This document shows positions 1-10,172 of a stretch of 48,915 bases of DNA, piece after piece (within the stretch, counting starts at the first letter, position 1; the number at the start of each line of letters is the position of its first letter). Location of the stretch: the NCBI RefSeq assembly GCF_021654165.1, contig NZ_JAKFZN010000010.1:1-48915 (forward strand), in the 5' to 3' direction. Made by a program: the position numbers and the translations under genes. Source of the stretch: Nereida sp. MMG025 (GTDB taxonomy: Bacteria; Pseudomonadota; Alphaproteobacteria; Rhodobacterales; Rhodobacteraceae). The notes beneath the pieces were generated by a model. That model was not told where the DNA came from and ran no database searches. It was given only the letters and a program-made list of their open reading frames with translations.

Positions 1-936
1 GCTTTTGTGTTGGGCCCCTGTCGCTTTGTCGAATTTCGCAACACCGTGATAACAATCATTGCTGGCCTCGGCAGGGGCGTATCCCTTGCCTTTGACAGTG
101 CAGGCGTGGATCAAAACAGGGCCATCGCTGCGGGCTTTGGCGCTGCGCAGCACTTCCAAAAGCTGGCCCATATCATGCCCGTCGACGGGACCGATGTAGG
201 TAAACCCAAGTTCTTCAAAAAGCGTGGCGCCGGCGGCTGTGCCTGTCACCAGTTGGCGTGCACGCCGCGCCCCTTCGCGCATTGGTCCTGGCAGGTTTGC
301 CTCAAACGCCTCGCCCATTTCTTTGAACAGGTTCAACGGCGAATTCAAGTTGGACAGATAAGAGGACATGGCACCAACGGGCGGTGCAATGCTCATATCG
401 TTGTCATTCAGGATCACAAACAAGCGGCGGCCTTCATGGCCTGCGTTGTTCATTGCTTCGTAGGCCATGCCCGCGCTGATGCTGCCATCACCGATCACGG
501 CAATGGCGTCGCCTGTGGTCATGCCCAGATCGTGACCCGTGGCAAATCCAAGAGCAGCCGAGATCGAGGTTGATGAGTGCGCCGCGCCAAAGGGGTCGTA
601 TTCGCTTTCACTGCGTTTGGTGAAGCCCGACAATCCGCCTTCCTGGCGGATGGTGCGCATCCGGTCACGGCGTCCTGTCAGCACTTTGTGGGGGTAGCAT
701 TGGTGGCCTACGTCCCACACAAGTTTGTCGTGGGGGGTGTTGAAAACAGCGTGGATCGCGACACTCAGCTCTACAACACCAAGCGAAGATCCAAGATGCC
801 CGCCTGTTTCAGAAACCACATCAATCACTTCGGCGCGTAACTCATCGGCCACTTGATGCAATTCACGATCAGACAGGGTCTTAAGGTCTGCGGGGGTATG
901 AACACGGTCAAGCGTGGGTGTGTGTGGTTTTGTCAT
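1..936 (-). CDS. dxs: 1-deoxy-D-xylulose-5-phosphate synthase, N-terminal half (continues at window end)
   Basis: This is the N-terminal 312 codons of DXS, the thiamine-diphosphate enzyme that condenses pyruvate and glyceraldehyde-3-phosphate at the entry of the MEP isoprenoid pathway. The ATG at 936 has a GGGGGA ribosome site just upstream. The translation begins [18 protein letters not shown] and shows [13 protein letters not shown] and the TPP-binding region [16 protein letters not shown]. The frame is still open at base 1. It continues exactly in frame into the minus-strand frame at 48915-47950, giving a full 633-residue DXS, so the break is most likely an artefact of linearising a circle. 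The gene follows pufC on the same strand, as dxs does downstream of puf in Rhodobacter, but hairpin terminators separate the two. Confidence 0.95.
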   Translation of the reverse strand, partial: MTKPHTPTLDRVHTPADLKTLSDRELHQVADELRAEVIDVVSETGGHLGSSLGVVELSVAIHAVFNTPHDKLVWDVGHQCYPHKVLTGRRDRMRTIRQEGGLSGFTKRSESEYDPFGAAHSSTSISAALGFATGHDLGMTTGDAIAVIGDGSISAGMAYEAMNNAGHEGRRLFVILNDNDMSIAPPVGAMSSYLSNLNSPLNLFKEMGEAFEANLPGPMREGARRARQLVTGTAAGATLFEELGFTYIGPVDGHDMGQLLEVLRSAKARSDGPVLIHACTVKGKGYAPAEASNDCYHGVAKFDKATGAQHKS

Positions 937-968
937 CGGAACATTTCCCCCAAGGAATAAGTTGAAAA

Positions 969-998
969 GGCGTCGCACCAGTAAACCGGTGCGACGCC
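969..998 (-). terminator. Rho-independent terminator of the puf operon
   Basis: Perfect 11-bp inverted repeat GGCGTCGCACC / GGTGCGACGCC with an 8-base loop. Read on the minus strand the stem is followed at once by TTTT, the arrangement of an intrinsic terminator. It lies between the pufC stop and the dxs start. Confidence 0.8.
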
Positions 999-1027
999 AG
1001 TCTCCTGTAGCCAACAGGAAGGGAACC

Positions 1028-1116
1028 GGGGTGTGGAGACCCCGATATCAGATCCCCCGGGAAGGAAGGATCTGATGGCTGCCAGGCAGGGTGGGAACGC
1101 GAATAACCACCCTGCC
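1028..1116 (-). terminator. Cluster of stem-loops downstream of pufC
   Basis: Three more inverted repeats lie between pufC and the terminator: GGCAGGGTGG/CCACCCTGCC (1085-1094 with 1107-1116), ATCAGATCC/GGATCTGAT (1047-1055 with 1068-1076), and a short GGGGT/ACCCC pair near 1028-1043. None is followed by a clear T-run, so they are more likely 3'-end mRNA-stabilising hairpins for the puf message than terminators. Confidence 0.5.
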
Positions 1117-1123
1117 CAATCTC

Positions 1124-2236
1124 TTAATTCGCCTCGGCGCTGATCGTCGCAAGTTCAGGCCAGTCGGCGATGACGTTCAGACCCTGCAGCGGTTGCTGGT
1201 ATCCTTTGTGACAGGTCTTACAGGCGGCTTTTGGCGCGTCTGCAAATACTGGCCCAAGGCGGTTTTCAGGGTAAACGTCACGCAGTGGAACCAACCAGTC
1301 GTTGTTCAGCTCTTGCACCATCGAGATCCCAAGGCTTTCGGTACCCCATTGCGGAGTGACCTGCGCGGGATCATAAAAAGCGCGCGAGTTGTGACAGAAC
1401 ACGCAGTTCACCCCAAGGGAGTTCGATACGTAGTTCATCAGACTATAGGTCCGTTCGGTGTGCTGGATCGTCGGTGTCACGCCATCGGCAGGGCTGCCTT
1501 CAACGCGGCTTTCCAGATCATGCACTGCGATCGTTTCGTAGTTCAGCAAATAGGCTTCCAACGCATCACTTGGCAGCGATGTGCTTTGGCTGATCGAGGT
1601 GGCACGGTTCTGGACAGCTGCCCATCCCGCGACGTTCTCGTTTACAGCGCCCATGCGGAACCAGATTTCAGATGGCACGTTTTGACCGCGGTGACAGGTG
1701 TAACAGTTTACACCGACTTCCTTGTTGGCGTTGACGTGACCATCCCAGTCTTCATTGATCGACTGGGTCATCTGGATCATCGAGCGTGCAACAACCTTGG
1801 TATAAAGGTCATCGCTTGCGTATTCACCCTCATCCGCACCGGCGTGACAATAGGCACACCCCTGATCTGGCGCGACCCAAAGGGTCATCGCGTTCATCAG
1901 ACGGTTAAAGTTGCCTTCGCTAACATCCCCAAGCACTTGGACATTTTCGTAGATGTCCTTGGCCAGCGGCTCACCTGCTTCGACCTCGTAAGGGGCTTCG
2001 GTGTAGTAGTCAGCGATTGTCGGGTCGGCCTTGGCCAGATCCGCTTTGAACTCAGGAACAGACATCCCTGTGCCGCGCGGGCCTGTTTGCATGCTGTCGG
2101 TCGCAAAGGGTTGCCCCCATGTGACCAGCAGAGCCGCCGCAAAAACGGCCCCACCAGCAGCGCCAACAATAATGGCGGGTTTGTAGATATCGACTGGGTT
2201 TTTGGAATTCCAGTCATCGAACCACTTGGGTAGCAT
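1124..2236 (-). CDS. pufC: Photosynthetic reaction centre tetraheme cytochrome c subunit
   Basis: The 370-residue periplasmic electron donor that reduces the photo-oxidised special pair. Four c-type heme motifs are visible: CAYCH (127-131), CYTCH (178-182), CVFCH (278-282) and CKTCH (339-343). A single hydrophobic segment at about residues 20-40 anchors it in the membrane. No lipobox cysteine is seen next to this segment, so the anchor is probably the uncleaved helix. It is the last gene of the puf operon, 2 bp after pufM. Having pufC here rather than pufX is typical of roseobacters and unlike Rhodobacter sphaeroides and R. capsulatus. Confidence 0.97.
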   Translation of the reverse strand: MLPKWFDDWNSKNPVDIYKPAIIVGAAGGAVFAAALLVTWGQPFATDSMQTGPRGTGMSVPEFKADLAKADPTIADYYTEAPYEVEAGEPLAKDIYENVQVLGDVSEGNFNRLMNAMTLWVAPDQGCAYCHAGADEGEYASDDLYTKVVARSMIQMTQSINEDWDGHVNANKEVGVNCYTCHRGQNVPSEIWFRMGAVNENVAGWAAVQNRATSISQSTSLPSDALEAYLLNYETIAVHDLESRVEGSPADGVTPTIQHTERTYSLMNYVSNSLGVNCVFCHNSRAFYDPAQVTPQWGTESLGISMVQELNNDWLVPLRDVYPENRLGPVFADAPKAACKTCHKGYQQPLQGLNVIADWPELATISAEAN

Positions 2237-2238
2237 GA

Positions 2239-3225
2239 TTACTCTCCTTTACCGATGAAGGCTTCGTAAGAGCCGTATGCTTCGTAGCCATATGAGCCAT
2301 CATAGAGCGGAGCGAAGTGGTGCTCTTGTGCCCAGATGAACCAGTTGTCCACGACTGTCCCCGTCAGCAAGATGCCAATGCCGCCTGTGATCGGAGTGAG
2401 AACTGCGAACCACCAGGCCCAACGGTGGATACCTTCCATGGTGGCGTTAAAGCCCATGGTCCAGCGCCAGAAGAGACCCGCACGTTCCGAAGCTGTGCCG
2501 CGGTCGTAAATCTGTTCCAGCTCACGGTCGCCGCCAAAACGGGTAACCGCCAGAATGGTCGCGCCGTGCATCGCAAACAGCAGGACCGAACCATAGAGGA
2601 ACACAATCGAAAGACAGTGGAACGGGTTGTAGTACAGGTTGCCGTAACGGATCGAGAACGCTGTCGTCCAATCAAGGTGCGGGAAGATGCCGTAAGGCAC
2701 AGCCTCTGACCATGATCCCATAAGGACCGGACGGAACAGGCCAAGCACGAGGAACAACCAGATGGCAGAGGCAAACGCCCATGCAATATGTTTGCCCATC
2801 TTGTGATCGGCGGCCAGTTGATACGACCGCAACCACCACGCCATGACAGACACCAGCAAGAAGAACGAACTGATGATATACCAGCCCCCTTCGTTCAGCG
2901 GTGGCATGCTCAGGCCGTATTCAGGCGATGGCGGCTCAAGAGCCAGCCAGAACAGCTGACGCAGGAACTCGGGGATCGACCAGCCCACTTGTGACAGCAT
3001 GTTCATGCCCACAATGTTGAACCAGATCAGACCTGTCGCCAGAGAGATAACCCCGAAGCTGCCCAGATAAATCGGACCAAGCTGCGCGTTACCGATCCAA
3101 CCAATGAGGGTTGAGAAGCCAGGTTTCCCCGTGCGCTCTTCCATCATGTTGTTTTCGTTGTCCATGCCCCATTCAGGTGCGCCCTGAACTTGGACTTGGG
3201 TGAAGATGTTTTGATACTCAGGCAT
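2239..3225 (-). CDS. pufM: Photosynthetic reaction centre M subunit
   Basis: The 328-residue M subunit, a five-helix membrane protein that with PufL binds the bacteriochlorophyll special pair, bacteriopheophytins, quinone QA and the non-heme iron. It starts [20 protein letters not shown] and carries the family signatures [27 protein letters not shown] with a histidine ligand, and [18 protein letters not shown] near the C-terminus. Length and N-terminus match the family. It begins 5 bp after pufL and ends 2 bp before pufC. Confidence 0.98.
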   Translation of the reverse strand: MPEYQNIFTQVQVQGAPEWGMDNENNMMEERTGKPGFSTLIGWIGNAQLGPIYLGSFGVISLATGLIWFNIVGMNMLSQVGWSIPEFLRQLFWLALEPPSPEYGLSMPPLNEGGWYIISSFFLLVSVMAWWLRSYQLAADHKMGKHIAWAFASAIWLFLVLGLFRPVLMGSWSEAVPYGIFPHLDWTTAFSIRYGNLYYNPFHCLSIVFLYGSVLLFAMHGATILAVTRFGGDRELEQIYDRGTASERAGLFWRWTMGFNATMEGIHRWAWWFAVLTPITGGIGILLTGTVVDNWFIWAQEHHFAPLYDGSYGYEAYGSYEAFIGKGE

Positions 3226-3230
3226 AATTC

Positions 3231-4070
3231 TTACATCCCAATCTGCGAGGGCCAGATCGGCAGCTCAAGCCACCAGTTCCACCACTCAGGCCAACCTTTG
3301 GTCCAGACAGGACCGCTAATGACGATACAGACGGCCGACCAGAAACCAGCATTCAGCGCCAATAGCAGACCCACGCGGTGGATGCCCAATGTGCCGACCG
3401 AATAGCCGATGAAATCGCGAAAGAACGTATCTTCATGATCAGGTGTCTTGGCTTCTTCGCCCTTTTCAGGGTTTGCCGCCGAGAGAACCAGAGCCCCGTG
3501 CAGCGCAAGCGCCAGTGTCGTCGTAAAGAAGAACGTCACAGCCAGCATGTGTGCGGGGTTATAATGGAAGTGCAGATAGGCGTAGCCTGTGTTGCTGACC
3601 CAATCGAGGTGGCTGAAGATCCCGTAAGGAAACCCATGCCCCCAAGCGCCCATAAGCGCGGGACGGATCACAACCAGCGTCACGTAAGCAAAGATCGCAA
3701 AGCTGAACGCAACCGGCACGTGGTAGCCCATACCGAGCTTGCGGCAGATCTCGACCTCGCGCAGCGCCCAACTGACGAAAGCGCCTACGGCACAAAATGT
3801 GATAATTTGCCAAAGCCCACCATCAAGCAGCGGCGCCATGCCCAGACCATAGGACAGGTCAGGTGGCGCAATGTTGATAAGCCATGGATTGAATGTGCCC
3901 TGTTGAGAGGCACCCCAGAAAATAAGGATCGTCCCGAGAAGCGCAAAGAAGGCAGTCGTGACCCCAAAGAAGCCCACGTAAAATGGACCTACCCAGAAGT
4001 CGAACAGATCGCCACCGATCAACGTCCCTCCGCGGACGCGGTATTTTCTTTCGAAGCTGAGCATTGCCAT
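3231..4070 (-). CDS. pufL: Photosynthetic reaction centre L subunit
   Basis: The 279-residue L subunit, pseudo-symmetric partner of PufM, which binds the active-branch cofactors and the QB quinone. The start [20 protein letters not shown] matches the conserved family N-terminus. The histidine-containing segment [14 protein letters not shown] and [16 protein letters not shown] are recognisable. It follows pufA after about 135 bp that contain a strong hairpin, and lies 5 bp before pufM. Confidence 0.98.
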   Translation of the reverse strand: MAMLSFERKYRVRGGTLIGGDLFDFWVGPFYVGFFGVTTAFFALLGTILIFWGASQQGTFNPWLINIAPPDLSYGLGMAPLLDGGLWQIITFCAVGAFVSWALREVEICRKLGMGYHVPVAFSFAIFAYVTLVVIRPALMGAWGHGFPYGIFSHLDWVSNTGYAYLHFHYNPAHMLAVTFFFTTTLALALHGALVLSAANPEKGEEAKTPDHEDTFFRDFIGYSVGTLGIHRVGLLLALNAGFWSAVCIVISGPVWTKGWPEWWNWWLELPIWPSQIGM

Positions 4071-4144
4071 CTTCTTAGTCTCCGCATTGTGCGGCAGGGA
4101 GGGATTAAGCCTCGCGCGCCGTCTTGAATTTCAAACTGTGGATA

Positions 4145-4180
4145 ACCGAGGGCGACTGGCCAGGGGCAGCCGCCCTCGGA
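4145..4180 (-). other. Intercistronic hairpin between pufA and pufL
   Basis: Nine-bp perfect inverted repeat CCGAGGGCG (4146-4154) / CGCCCTCGG (4171-4179), with extra pairing possible inside the loop and no T-run on the minus strand. In Rhodobacter, hairpins at this place protect the pufBA part of the message from decay and raise the LH1:RC ratio. The same role is inferred here from position. Confidence 0.6.
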
Positions 4181-4205
4181 ATTCTTAGGTGCATCGCGCT
4201 AGCGA

Positions 4206-4367
4206 TTAGCCACCATTCTTTGCGGCAGCGATTTCAAACCAGTTGAAACCGTCTGTCGACAACAGAACCAGGTGGATCATCGCGGCGAGCAGGAAAAGGA
4301 AAACGCCTTGTGCAACAAACACGCGACGCGGATCAAAGATCATCCAAATTTTATAAAACTTAGCCAT
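4206..4367 (-). CDS. pufA: Light-harvesting complex 1 alpha chain
   Basis: A 53-residue single-span antenna polypeptide of the LH1 ring around the reaction centre. It begins [20 protein letters not shown], followed by a hydrophobic helix with the bacteriochlorophyll-ligand histidine at residue 32 in the context [11 protein letters not shown]. Size and the KIW...DPRRV pattern match the LH1 alpha family. It is preceded by pufB and followed by the pufA-pufL hairpin. Confidence 0.96.
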   Translation of the reverse strand: MAKFYKIWMIFDPRRVFVAQGVFLFLLAAMIHLVLLSTDGFNWFEIAAAKNGG

Positions 4368-4381
4368 CTGTCAATCGCTCC

Positions 4382-4522
4382 TTAGAACCACGGAAACACA
4401 ATGAACGTGGCGATGTGAGCAACGATTGCAACTGCCGAAAACAGCCACAAACCACTCATATACACCGAGTGCAGCTCTTGTGCTTGCTCATCGGTCAGCC
4501 CAGTAAAGGACAAGTCAGCCAT
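4382..4522 (-). CDS. pufB: Light-harvesting complex 1 beta chain
   Basis: A 46-residue LH1 beta polypeptide starting [20 protein letters not shown] and ending FIVFPWF. Histidines 18 and 36 are present; His36, in AIVAHIATF, is the expected bacteriochlorophyll ligand. A strong GGAGG ribosome site lies 8 bases upstream of the ATG. It sits between pufQ and pufA in the usual puf order. Confidence 0.96.
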   Translation of the reverse strand: MADLSFTGLTDEQAQELHSVYMSGLWLFSAVAIVAHIATFIVFPWF

Positions 4523-4728
4523 TAGAATTCCTCCAAAGCTGATGCCGCGCACCCCCCGCGGCCGGGTTACGACGAAGGCTCATCCCTCGTCACAATCCGC
4601 CACCCCGGGGGGGAATGGCGAATATCGTAAAGAACCCTTCCACAGTTCTTCCCCCGAACGAGCGGCTAGAACGCTCGGGAAAACTCTTGTTTGGCGGGCC
4701 ATTCCACTGGCCTGCCAGTCACCGCATC
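4523..4728 (-). other. pufQ-pufB intergenic leader with hairpins
   Basis: A 206-bp gap without a convincing gene. It contains short inverted repeats, for example CGAGCG/CGCTCG near 4660-4680 and an imperfect GGCGGGCCA/TGGCCTGCC near 4692-4716. These probably act as RNA-processing or stability elements upstream of the abundant pufBA message. The role is inferred from position only. Confidence 0.35.
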
Positions 4729-4953
4729 TTAGGCGGTGAAGATCATCGGCGTGATGATCCGCGCTTGGCTCCATGCGCGCGCGATCGGACCGCGGCGGCT
4801 GATGGTGCCTGATTTGAAGCTGGACAGCGCCCATGAAAGCGTGGCCAGCGGCAGAGCAAAAACGAAGATCACTGCGAAATAGACACTGAATTCGGTCTGG
4901 TTCGACTTGTGCTTGGTTTTGGCCGTTGGTGTGTTGGATGTCATGTCAGTCAT
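4729..4953 (-). CDS. pufQ: PufQ protein
   Basis: A 74-residue protein with one central hydrophobic span (about residues 23-45) and the C-terminal pattern GPIARAW...ITPMIF that is characteristic of PufQ. PufQ affects bacteriochlorophyll synthesis or delivery and is needed for normal pigment-protein formation in Rhodobacter; its exact biochemical role is not settled. Its ATG overlaps the bchZ stop by 4 bp, which points to translational coupling. Confidence 0.88.
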   Translation of the reverse strand: MTDMTSNTPTAKTKHKSNQTEFSVYFAVIFVFALPLATLSWALSSFKSGTISRRGPIARAWSQARIITPMIFTA

Positions 4954-6428
4954 GCTGACTCTCCCTTCATTGCCTGTCCCGCTGATGGGGACAAAGCTTC
5001 GACAGTTTCGCGCACAACGCGCTCGGCACCTGAATCCAGCGCAGCTTTTTCAGCAGCATCGCGCAGGGTTTTGGCGGCGGAAATTCGGGTCAGGATCGGA
5101 TGGGTCTCGACGATTTTATCAAGAGCCGCCTGCGCATCCGCATCCCATGGGAAGTCGCGGCGCAGTGTTGTCGGCGTCGCCTCGGCCGCGTCCATCTCGG
5201 TGCCCAATGGCAAGATGTGGAACAGCGCATCGAACAGGCCATTGCACACGTCTTGCAGTAGATAGGTCGCCCCCGCATACCCCATGAAAGGCGTGCCTGT
5301 AGCACGGCGGATCGCAGCACCGGGGAAGCTGGCCGGAATGAACGAAGGCGATGGGCCAAAGCCTGCCTTCATCTCGGCCATATACATCTTTTCGTTAATC
5401 GACCCCATCACGATCAGCGGGCGCTTTTGATGGATCATCGCGCGCACTTGGTCGTTGTTGGTTTTCTTGCCAGCAGTCCGTGCCACGGCAAAGGCACAGG
5501 GCAGGCCCAGATCGCTTTCCAGGAAATGACGGATGCCACGCGCGTAGGTTTCATTTGCAACAATGCCAAAGCTGGCCGTTGCAAAGAAATCTTGCGTCAC
5601 GCTGCGCCACAAGTCCCAGACGGGTTTGATGGTAGAGTGCTTTTCACGCTCGATGAAAGGTTCGGGATCAAGGCCCAACAGCTCTCCAAGGGAACGCAGG
5701 AATTTCGTTGTGCTATCAATCCCGATGGGCGCTTGGAGATATGGTTTTCCCAATACCTCACACAGTCCGCGCCCGAACTCGCGGTACATGCAGATGTTCA
5801 CATCGGCATTTACCAGATCACGCATCTCAGCCACGTGGGCACCAAGCGGCATAACCATATTCACCTCGGCGCCAATGCCTTCGGCAAGACGGCGGATCTC
5901 GGCCAGATCAGATGGCATGTTGAAGGTGCCATACATTGGCCCAAGAATATTCACGCGGGGGGCAGCGCCCTCTTCGCGTTTCTTTTCTTTGGGCATGCGG
6001 CCCTTGGTCATGCCGAATTCGGTAAAGATCCATGTCATGGCGCGGTCGGCCGCTTCCCACTGATCTTCGTCAATCGTGCGTGGCAAAAAGCGTTGGATGT
6101 TCGTGCCCATCGGCGTCACGCCACCGCCGATCATCTCGGCGATAGAGCCGGTCACAACCACAGCAGGCAAAGCCGGATCAAGCGTGCCCCAAGCGCGTTT
6201 CATGGCGCCTTCGGTGCCATCACGGCCCAGTTCTTCTTCACCCAAACCCGTTACCACGATTGGCAATTCATGGGGGGGCAATGCGTCTGTATAATGCAGC
6301 ACCGATGTAACAGGCAGGTTTTCGCAGCCCACTGGCCCGTCGATCACGCATTGCAGGCCTTTGACCGCGCAGAATGCATAAACAGCACCCCAGTAGCCCC
6401 CTGCTCTATCGTGGTCTTGCACCAGCAT
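4950..6428 (-). CDS. bchZ: Chlorophyllide a reductase subunit Z
   Basis: The 492-residue beta-type catalytic subunit of chlorophyllide a oxidoreductase (COR), a nitrogenase-like enzyme that reduces the B ring of chlorophyllide on the way to bacteriochlorophyll a. It begins [19 protein letters not shown] and has the conserved [16 protein letters not shown] segment with a likely cluster-ligand cysteine. It follows bchY with a 1-bp overlap (TAATG) and overlaps pufQ by 4 bp. In Rhodobacter a puf promoter lies within bchZ; that could hold here too but was not identified. Confidence 0.97.
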   Translation of the reverse strand: MLVQDHDRAGGYWGAVYAFCAVKGLQCVIDGPVGCENLPVTSVLHYTDALPPHELPIVVTGLGEEELGRDGTEGAMKRAWGTLDPALPAVVVTGSIAEMIGGGVTPMGTNIQRFLPRTIDEDQWEAADRAMTWIFTEFGMTKGRMPKEKKREEGAAPRVNILGPMYGTFNMPSDLAEIRRLAEGIGAEVNMVMPLGAHVAEMRDLVNADVNICMYREFGRGLCEVLGKPYLQAPIGIDSTTKFLRSLGELLGLDPEPFIEREKHSTIKPVWDLWRSVTQDFFATASFGIVANETYARGIRHFLESDLGLPCAFAVARTAGKKTNNDQVRAMIHQKRPLIVMGSINEKMYMAEMKAGFGPSPSFIPASFPGAAIRRATGTPFMGYAGATYLLQDVCNGLFDALFHILPLGTEMDAAEATPTTLRRDFPWDADAQAALDKIVETHPILTRISAAKTLRDAAEKAALDSGAERVVRETVEALSPSAGQAMKGESA

Positions 6429-7993
6429 TACACCATCTCCTGCGCTTTGGCGGCGCGTGCTTGTTTTTCGATTTTCTTGAGGTTGAGCGCACGGAAGTCC
6501 TCGCGCACATTTGGTGCGCCTTCCCAGACACCAGCGGTGTCGCCATGGCCAACGCCTTCGAAGAAGTCGCGCATCGTGTCCATACGTTCCTTGTTGCCCA
6601 TCGCAGCGGTGACGACGTCTTGCAACGATCCAGCACCCGCAGGGCCCATCAAAGGACGCGCAGAAATAAGGTTTGTGAAGTAAAGCGAAGGGATGCCCAA
6701 CTCTTTACCCTTTTGCACAACAGGTGTTGTGCCAATGGCCAGATTGGGTTTGATCGCTTCCATCGCAGCGCAATCGTCTTCCAGCGACGCGCGGAATTTC
6801 ACCGATGCGCCCTTGCTTTCCAGCCATTCCGCATCGGCGGTGTTCCAAGGCGTCTTGGCGCAAGCGGTGCCAACATAAGGCACCTGTGCACCGCTTTCGA
6901 TCAGCAGGCGCGCCACCAAAAGCTCGCTGCCTTCATAGCCCGACACATTGATCACGCCTTCAATCTGCTTTTCTGCCAAAGCGGCTTTGATCGCAGGCAA
7001 GAAGGCGTTTTGTGACGCCGCGACCTGATCTTTGGACAGGCCAAAGGCCTCGCCGATACCAGCCAACCAATTCGCCGTGCCATCCAGACCCACAGGGGCC
7101 GAGCCAACAACAGGGCGGCCCGCCGCCTGAAACTCGCGCACAGCGCTGGTGTAAAACGGATGGATCGCGGCAACAGCCCCACAATCAAGCGCAGAATATA
7201 GCTCGCGCCATTCACGCGCTGGCACAACAGGACCAGCGGCCAGACCCATGGGGGCCAACATCGCGCCGATCATCATCGGATCAGCCGGAAACATCTCGCC
7301 CAAAAGGGTCACTGTCGGGCGATCGCCTTTGCCACCGACAGGGGCAGGCACGGGGCCAGCCTCAATCTCTTTACGGGCGTAATTCAACATCGCACCGGCC
7401 AGAACATCCTTGGCTTCGGCATGTGTCGGAATACCAAAGCCTGGCACATCAATGCCCACGATCCGCACGCCATTTATTTCGTCAGGCAGCAACCGTAGCG
7501 GCACGCCTGACGCCGTTGGCACACACAGGTTTGTCACAACGATTGCATCGTATTTGTCAGGGTCTGCCAGCTCATGCACGCTTTCGCGGATGTCCTCGAA
7601 CAGTTTGCCCGTCACAAGTGTTTCAGAGTTGAACGGCACATATCCAACCGAACGCCGCGCACCGTAAAAATGGCTCACAAACGTCAGGCCATAGACACAA
7701 CAGGCCGATCCCGACAAAACTGTCGCAGTGCGGCGCATCCGCAGACCCACACGAAGCGATCCAAACGCAGGACACATGGATTGCGGCTTGTCATGCGGAC
7801 CGGTGGGGTAGTCTGCTGCAAATTTTTCCAAAAGCTCGGCGTTGCCGGACAGCTTTGCCGCCTCGGCCATATCACTGCCAGAATGACACCCAAGCGCATC
7901 TTGTGGCGCGGTCATTGCGTCACCTTCCACGCGGGCTTCACCCTGCATGACCTCGGCTTCTGCCGAAGTGTCATATGTGATTTCAGAACTCAC
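6428..7993 (-). CDS. bchY: Chlorophyllide a reductase subunit Y
   Basis: The alpha-type catalytic subunit of the nitrogenase-like COR. Conserved features are [42 protein letters not shown] and [16 protein letters not shown], with cysteines expected to hold the Fe-S cluster. The frame is open back to an ATG at 8017 (529 aa). The GTG at 7993 is preferred because it has AAGGAA just upstream and its GTGA overlaps the stop of a small ORF. An internal ATG ([13 protein letters not shown]) gives a length nearer the Rhodobacter protein and is a third option. The stop overlaps the bchZ start. Confidence 0.93.
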   Translation of the reverse strand: MSSEITYDTSAEAEVMQGEARVEGDAMTAPQDALGCHSGSDMAEAAKLSGNAELLEKFAADYPTGPHDKPQSMCPAFGSLRVGLRMRRTATVLSGSACCVYGLTFVSHFYGARRSVGYVPFNSETLVTGKLFEDIRESVHELADPDKYDAIVVTNLCVPTASGVPLRLLPDEINGVRIVGIDVPGFGIPTHAEAKDVLAGAMLNYARKEIEAGPVPAPVGGKGDRPTVTLLGEMFPADPMMIGAMLAPMGLAAGPVVPAREWRELYSALDCGAVAAIHPFYTSAVREFQAAGRPVVGSAPVGLDGTANWLAGIGEAFGLSKDQVAASQNAFLPAIKAALAEKQIEGVINVSGYEGSELLVARLLIESGAQVPYVGTACAKTPWNTADAEWLESKGASVKFRASLEDDCAAMEAIKPNLAIGTTPVVQKGKELGIPSLYFTNLISARPLMGPAGAGSLQDVVTAAMGNKERMDTMRDFFEGVGHGDTAGVWEGAPNVREDFRALNLKKIEKQARAAKAQEMV

Positions 7994-8121
7994 TTGGCTT
8001 CCTTTTGCATCGGGCATTTTTGCGCCGATTGTTTTTGTGACGCTGGTTTTTGGGCAGAAACAGTCTCTGCTTGCCGCGTCAGCACGTCGTCAAATTCCTG
8101 AAGGCGTTCGAGATCAAACAT
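7990..8121 (-). CDS. Possible small 43-residue protein between bchX and bchY
   Basis: A short ORF starting [20 protein letters not shown] and ending in a lysine/glutamine-rich tail. Its ATG lies inside the end of bchX (8-bp overlap), and its TGA forms a GTGA overlap with the favoured bchY start. This is the layout of a translationally coupled gene. No family is recognised. It could equally be a leader that only re-initiates ribosomes for bchY, or chance. Confidence 0.35.
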   Translation of the reverse strand: MFDLERLQEFDDVLTRQAETVSAQKPASQKQSAQKCPMQKEAK

Positions 8122-9115
8122 CGTCATACACCACTTCAAGGCTGACTTTATCGACAGCATTTTTGCCGCGCATATCCAGGTCGGTTGCGGGTTCCAGAAC
8201 CACGTCGCCCCCTGTTTCAGACGCATCAAACAATCCAAGCAACCCATCTTGATCCAGCGGGGTCGGGCGCACCGGTGGTGCGATGGCAACCTCATCGCCA
8301 AGACTTGCAAAGAGCGATCCCCACTGCGATTCAGCGGTGCCGACAATTTGGTAGTTGGCCGATTTCTTGCGCAGATCATCGTCCTGCGGGATCGCGGCAA
8401 GGATCGGAATATCGACCGCTTTGGCAAAAGCCGCGGCCTCGCCCGTGCCGTCATCTTTGTTGATCACCAGCCCCGCAACGCCGACGTTGCCGCCCAGTTT
8501 GCGGAAATATTCAACCGCCGAACACACATTGTTGGCCACATACAGCGACTGCAAATCGTTCGACGCCACAAGGATAACCTTCTGCGCCATATCGCGCGCG
8601 ATCGGCAGGCCAAAGCCACCACAGACAACATCGCCAAGGAAATCCAGAAGGACATAATCAAAGTCCCAATCATGGAAGCCCAGTTTTTCCAGCAACTCAA
8701 ACCCGTGGATAATCCCGCGACCACCACAGCCGCGCCCCACTTCGGGGCCGCCAAGTTCCATCGCAAAAACGCCACCGCGCTTGAAGCACACATCACCGAT
8801 TTGCACTTCTTCGCCGGCCAGCTTTTTCTTGGTGCTGGTCTCGATGATCGTCGGGCAGGCTTTGCCACCAAACAACAGGCTGGTCGTGTCCGACTTGGGA
8901 TCGCAGCCAATCAACAAAACACGCTTGCCCTGCTCGGCCATCATATGGCTTAGGTTGGCCAGCGTGAAGGATTTGCCAATGCCGCCTTTGCCGTAGATCG
9001 CAATGATCTGCGTTTTGCTTGTGGGCTCTTCCGCAATGATGTCGGCCAGATCTTCATGCGCCTCATCGCGCAGACGCTGGTCGAAATCCTTCAGGTTTGG
9101 GACTTCATCTTTCAT
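8114..9115 (-). CDS. bchX: Chlorophyllide a reductase iron protein subunit X
   Basis: A NifH-like ATPase that passes electrons to BchYZ. With the start at 9115 ([15 protein letters not shown]) it has 333 residues. The P-loop [10 protein letters not shown] is at about 41-50. The conserved cysteines of the bridging 4Fe-4S cluster are seen in GRGCGGRG and DVVCGGFG. An upstream GTG/ATG extension to 9151 exists, but the 9115 ATG gives a 4-bp ATGA overlap with the bchC stop and is preferred. Confidence 0.96.
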   Translation of the reverse strand: MKDEVPNLKDFDQRLRDEAHEDLADIIAEEPTSKTQIIAIYGKGGIGKSFTLANLSHMMAEQGKRVLLIGCDPKSDTTSLLFGGKACPTIIETSTKKKLAGEEVQIGDVCFKRGGVFAMELGGPEVGRGCGGRGIIHGFELLEKLGFHDWDFDYVLLDFLGDVVCGGFGLPIARDMAQKVILVASNDLQSLYVANNVCSAVEYFRKLGGNVGVAGLVINKDDGTGEAAAFAKAVDIPILAAIPQDDDLRKKSANYQIVGTAESQWGSLFASLGDEVAIAPPVRPTPLDQDGLLGLFDASETGGDVVLEPATDLDMRGKNAVDKVSLEVVYDDV

Positions 9116-10053
9116 GCGGCTTCGCTCCAGTTGAGGATCATTTTCAAGCAAGCAGGATCGCTAAACGCTTGCTCATAGGCGGCAGGCGCGTTGGCCGCCG
9201 CGTGTTCATGTGTGATCAGTCCGTCCAGCGACAGCGCACCACTTTCGACAAGGGCACGTGTTGCGGTCAGATCGGCTGGCGACCATTCAGCCGCAATGCG
9301 CAAACGCGCCTCTTTCATAAAGGCGGGCGGGAAAGCAAAAGACAGCGGCTCTTGATAGAACCCCGCCAGAACAATCTCGCCACCTTTGGCAATCCGCGTG
9401 ATCCAGTCATTGAGCAGATCGCCACGCCCCGACGCATCATAAATGGCGCGGTAGTCGCGGCGCGTGTCGGCATCAGGGTGAATGACGTTATAGCCCACGG
9501 CACCCTGTGCACGGTTGCTATCAATTTCCCAGACCGTTGGCGCAGGACCACCCGCAGCAACCGTAAGGCGCGCAAGCAACCGGCCCAGAACACCGTGGCC
9601 GATAATCAATTCAGGCAGCGCCTTGTCGACACCCGCCAGCGCATGACGCGCCGTTGCAGCCAGCGCAAGCAAAGCACCCTGCGGACCAAAGCCCGCATCA
9701 ATGCGTGTCACCCGATCAGCAGAGGTAACCAAGCGACGGGCAGAACCGCCGAACAGACCAAAGGCCCCATCATAGCAATTCGCACCGGGGACAAAGACAT
9801 GCTCGCCCACTTTATAAGATGTGTTCGCGCCTGCTTCGACGACAACGCCAGCAGCCTCATAACCCGGCACAAGCGGATAACCCATTCCGGGGAAAGGCGG
9901 CATAGCGCCCGACCAGAACAGCTTTTCCGTGCCTGTGGAAATTCCAGAGTGGGCGATCTCAACAACCAGATCGTCGGCGCCTGGATCAACAAGATCCAGC
10001 TGCACAACGTCCAATTCCCTTGGACCTTTTAAGATGACGGCGGCTGTTTGCAC
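9112..10053 (-). CDS. bchC: Bacteriochlorophyllide a dehydrogenase
   Basis: A 313-residue member of the medium-chain alcohol dehydrogenase superfamily that oxidises the 3-hydroxyethyl group of bacteriochlorophyllide to the 3-acetyl group. It starts [20 protein letters not shown] and has the family segments [28 protein letters not shown] and a [12 protein letters not shown] nucleotide-binding turn. Two PpsR-type boxes lie in the 119-bp gap to crtF, so bchC probably has its own oxygen- and light-regulated promoter as well as read-through from crtEF. Confidence 0.96.
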   Translation of the reverse strand: MQTAAVILKGPRELDVVQLDLVDPGADDLVVEIAHSGISTGTEKLFWSGAMPPFPGMGYPLVPGYEAAGVVVEAGANTSYKVGEHVFVPGANCYDGAFGLFGGSARRLVTSADRVTRIDAGFGPQGALLALAATARHALAGVDKALPELIIGHGVLGRLLARLTVAAGGPAPTVWEIDSNRAQGAVGYNVIHPDADTRRDYRAIYDASGRGDLLNDWITRIAKGGEIVLAGFYQEPLSFAFPPAFMKEARLRIAAEWSPADLTATRALVESGALSLDGLITHEHAAANAPAAYEQAFSDPACLKMILNWSEAA

Positions 10054-10121
10054 GTCACGCTCCCCTATCGAATTCCCCGTGAAGTGAGTCGGCTAAGACT
10101 CACTTGGGCTTACATTTGTAT

Positions 10122-10165
10122 TGTCATTTTAAACTTACACCCCAAAGTGTCAACTTAAATAGACA
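10122..10165. promoter_or_regulatory. Two PpsR/CrtJ-type operator boxes upstream of bchC
   Basis: Two exact TGT-N12-ACA motifs: TGTCATTTTAAACTTACA (10122-10139) and TGTCAACTTAAATAGACA (10148-10165). Paired AT-rich boxes of this form upstream of bchC are known targets of PpsR/CrtJ, the aerobic repressor encoded at 42553-44007. Confidence 0.8.
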
Positions 10166-10172
10166 CATTCGG

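Noticed and set aside
1091-2233. 380-codon open frame opposite pufC.
   Set aside because: It is antisense to an unmistakable tetraheme cytochrome and has no recognisable domain; such frames are common in GC-rich DNA.
937-2238. A pufX gene after pufM.
   Set aside because: Looked for and not found; the position is taken by pufC directly 2 bp after pufM.
4975-4993. TGTCCC...GGGGACA inverted arms at the end of bchZ, resembling the parS-like palindrome.
   Set aside because: The centre differs (six unrelated bases) and the arms are partial; it lies in coding sequence far from par. Treated as chance.
5427-6683. 418-codon open frame opposite bchZ/bchY.
   Set aside because: It spans two real genes on the other strand and shows no family features.
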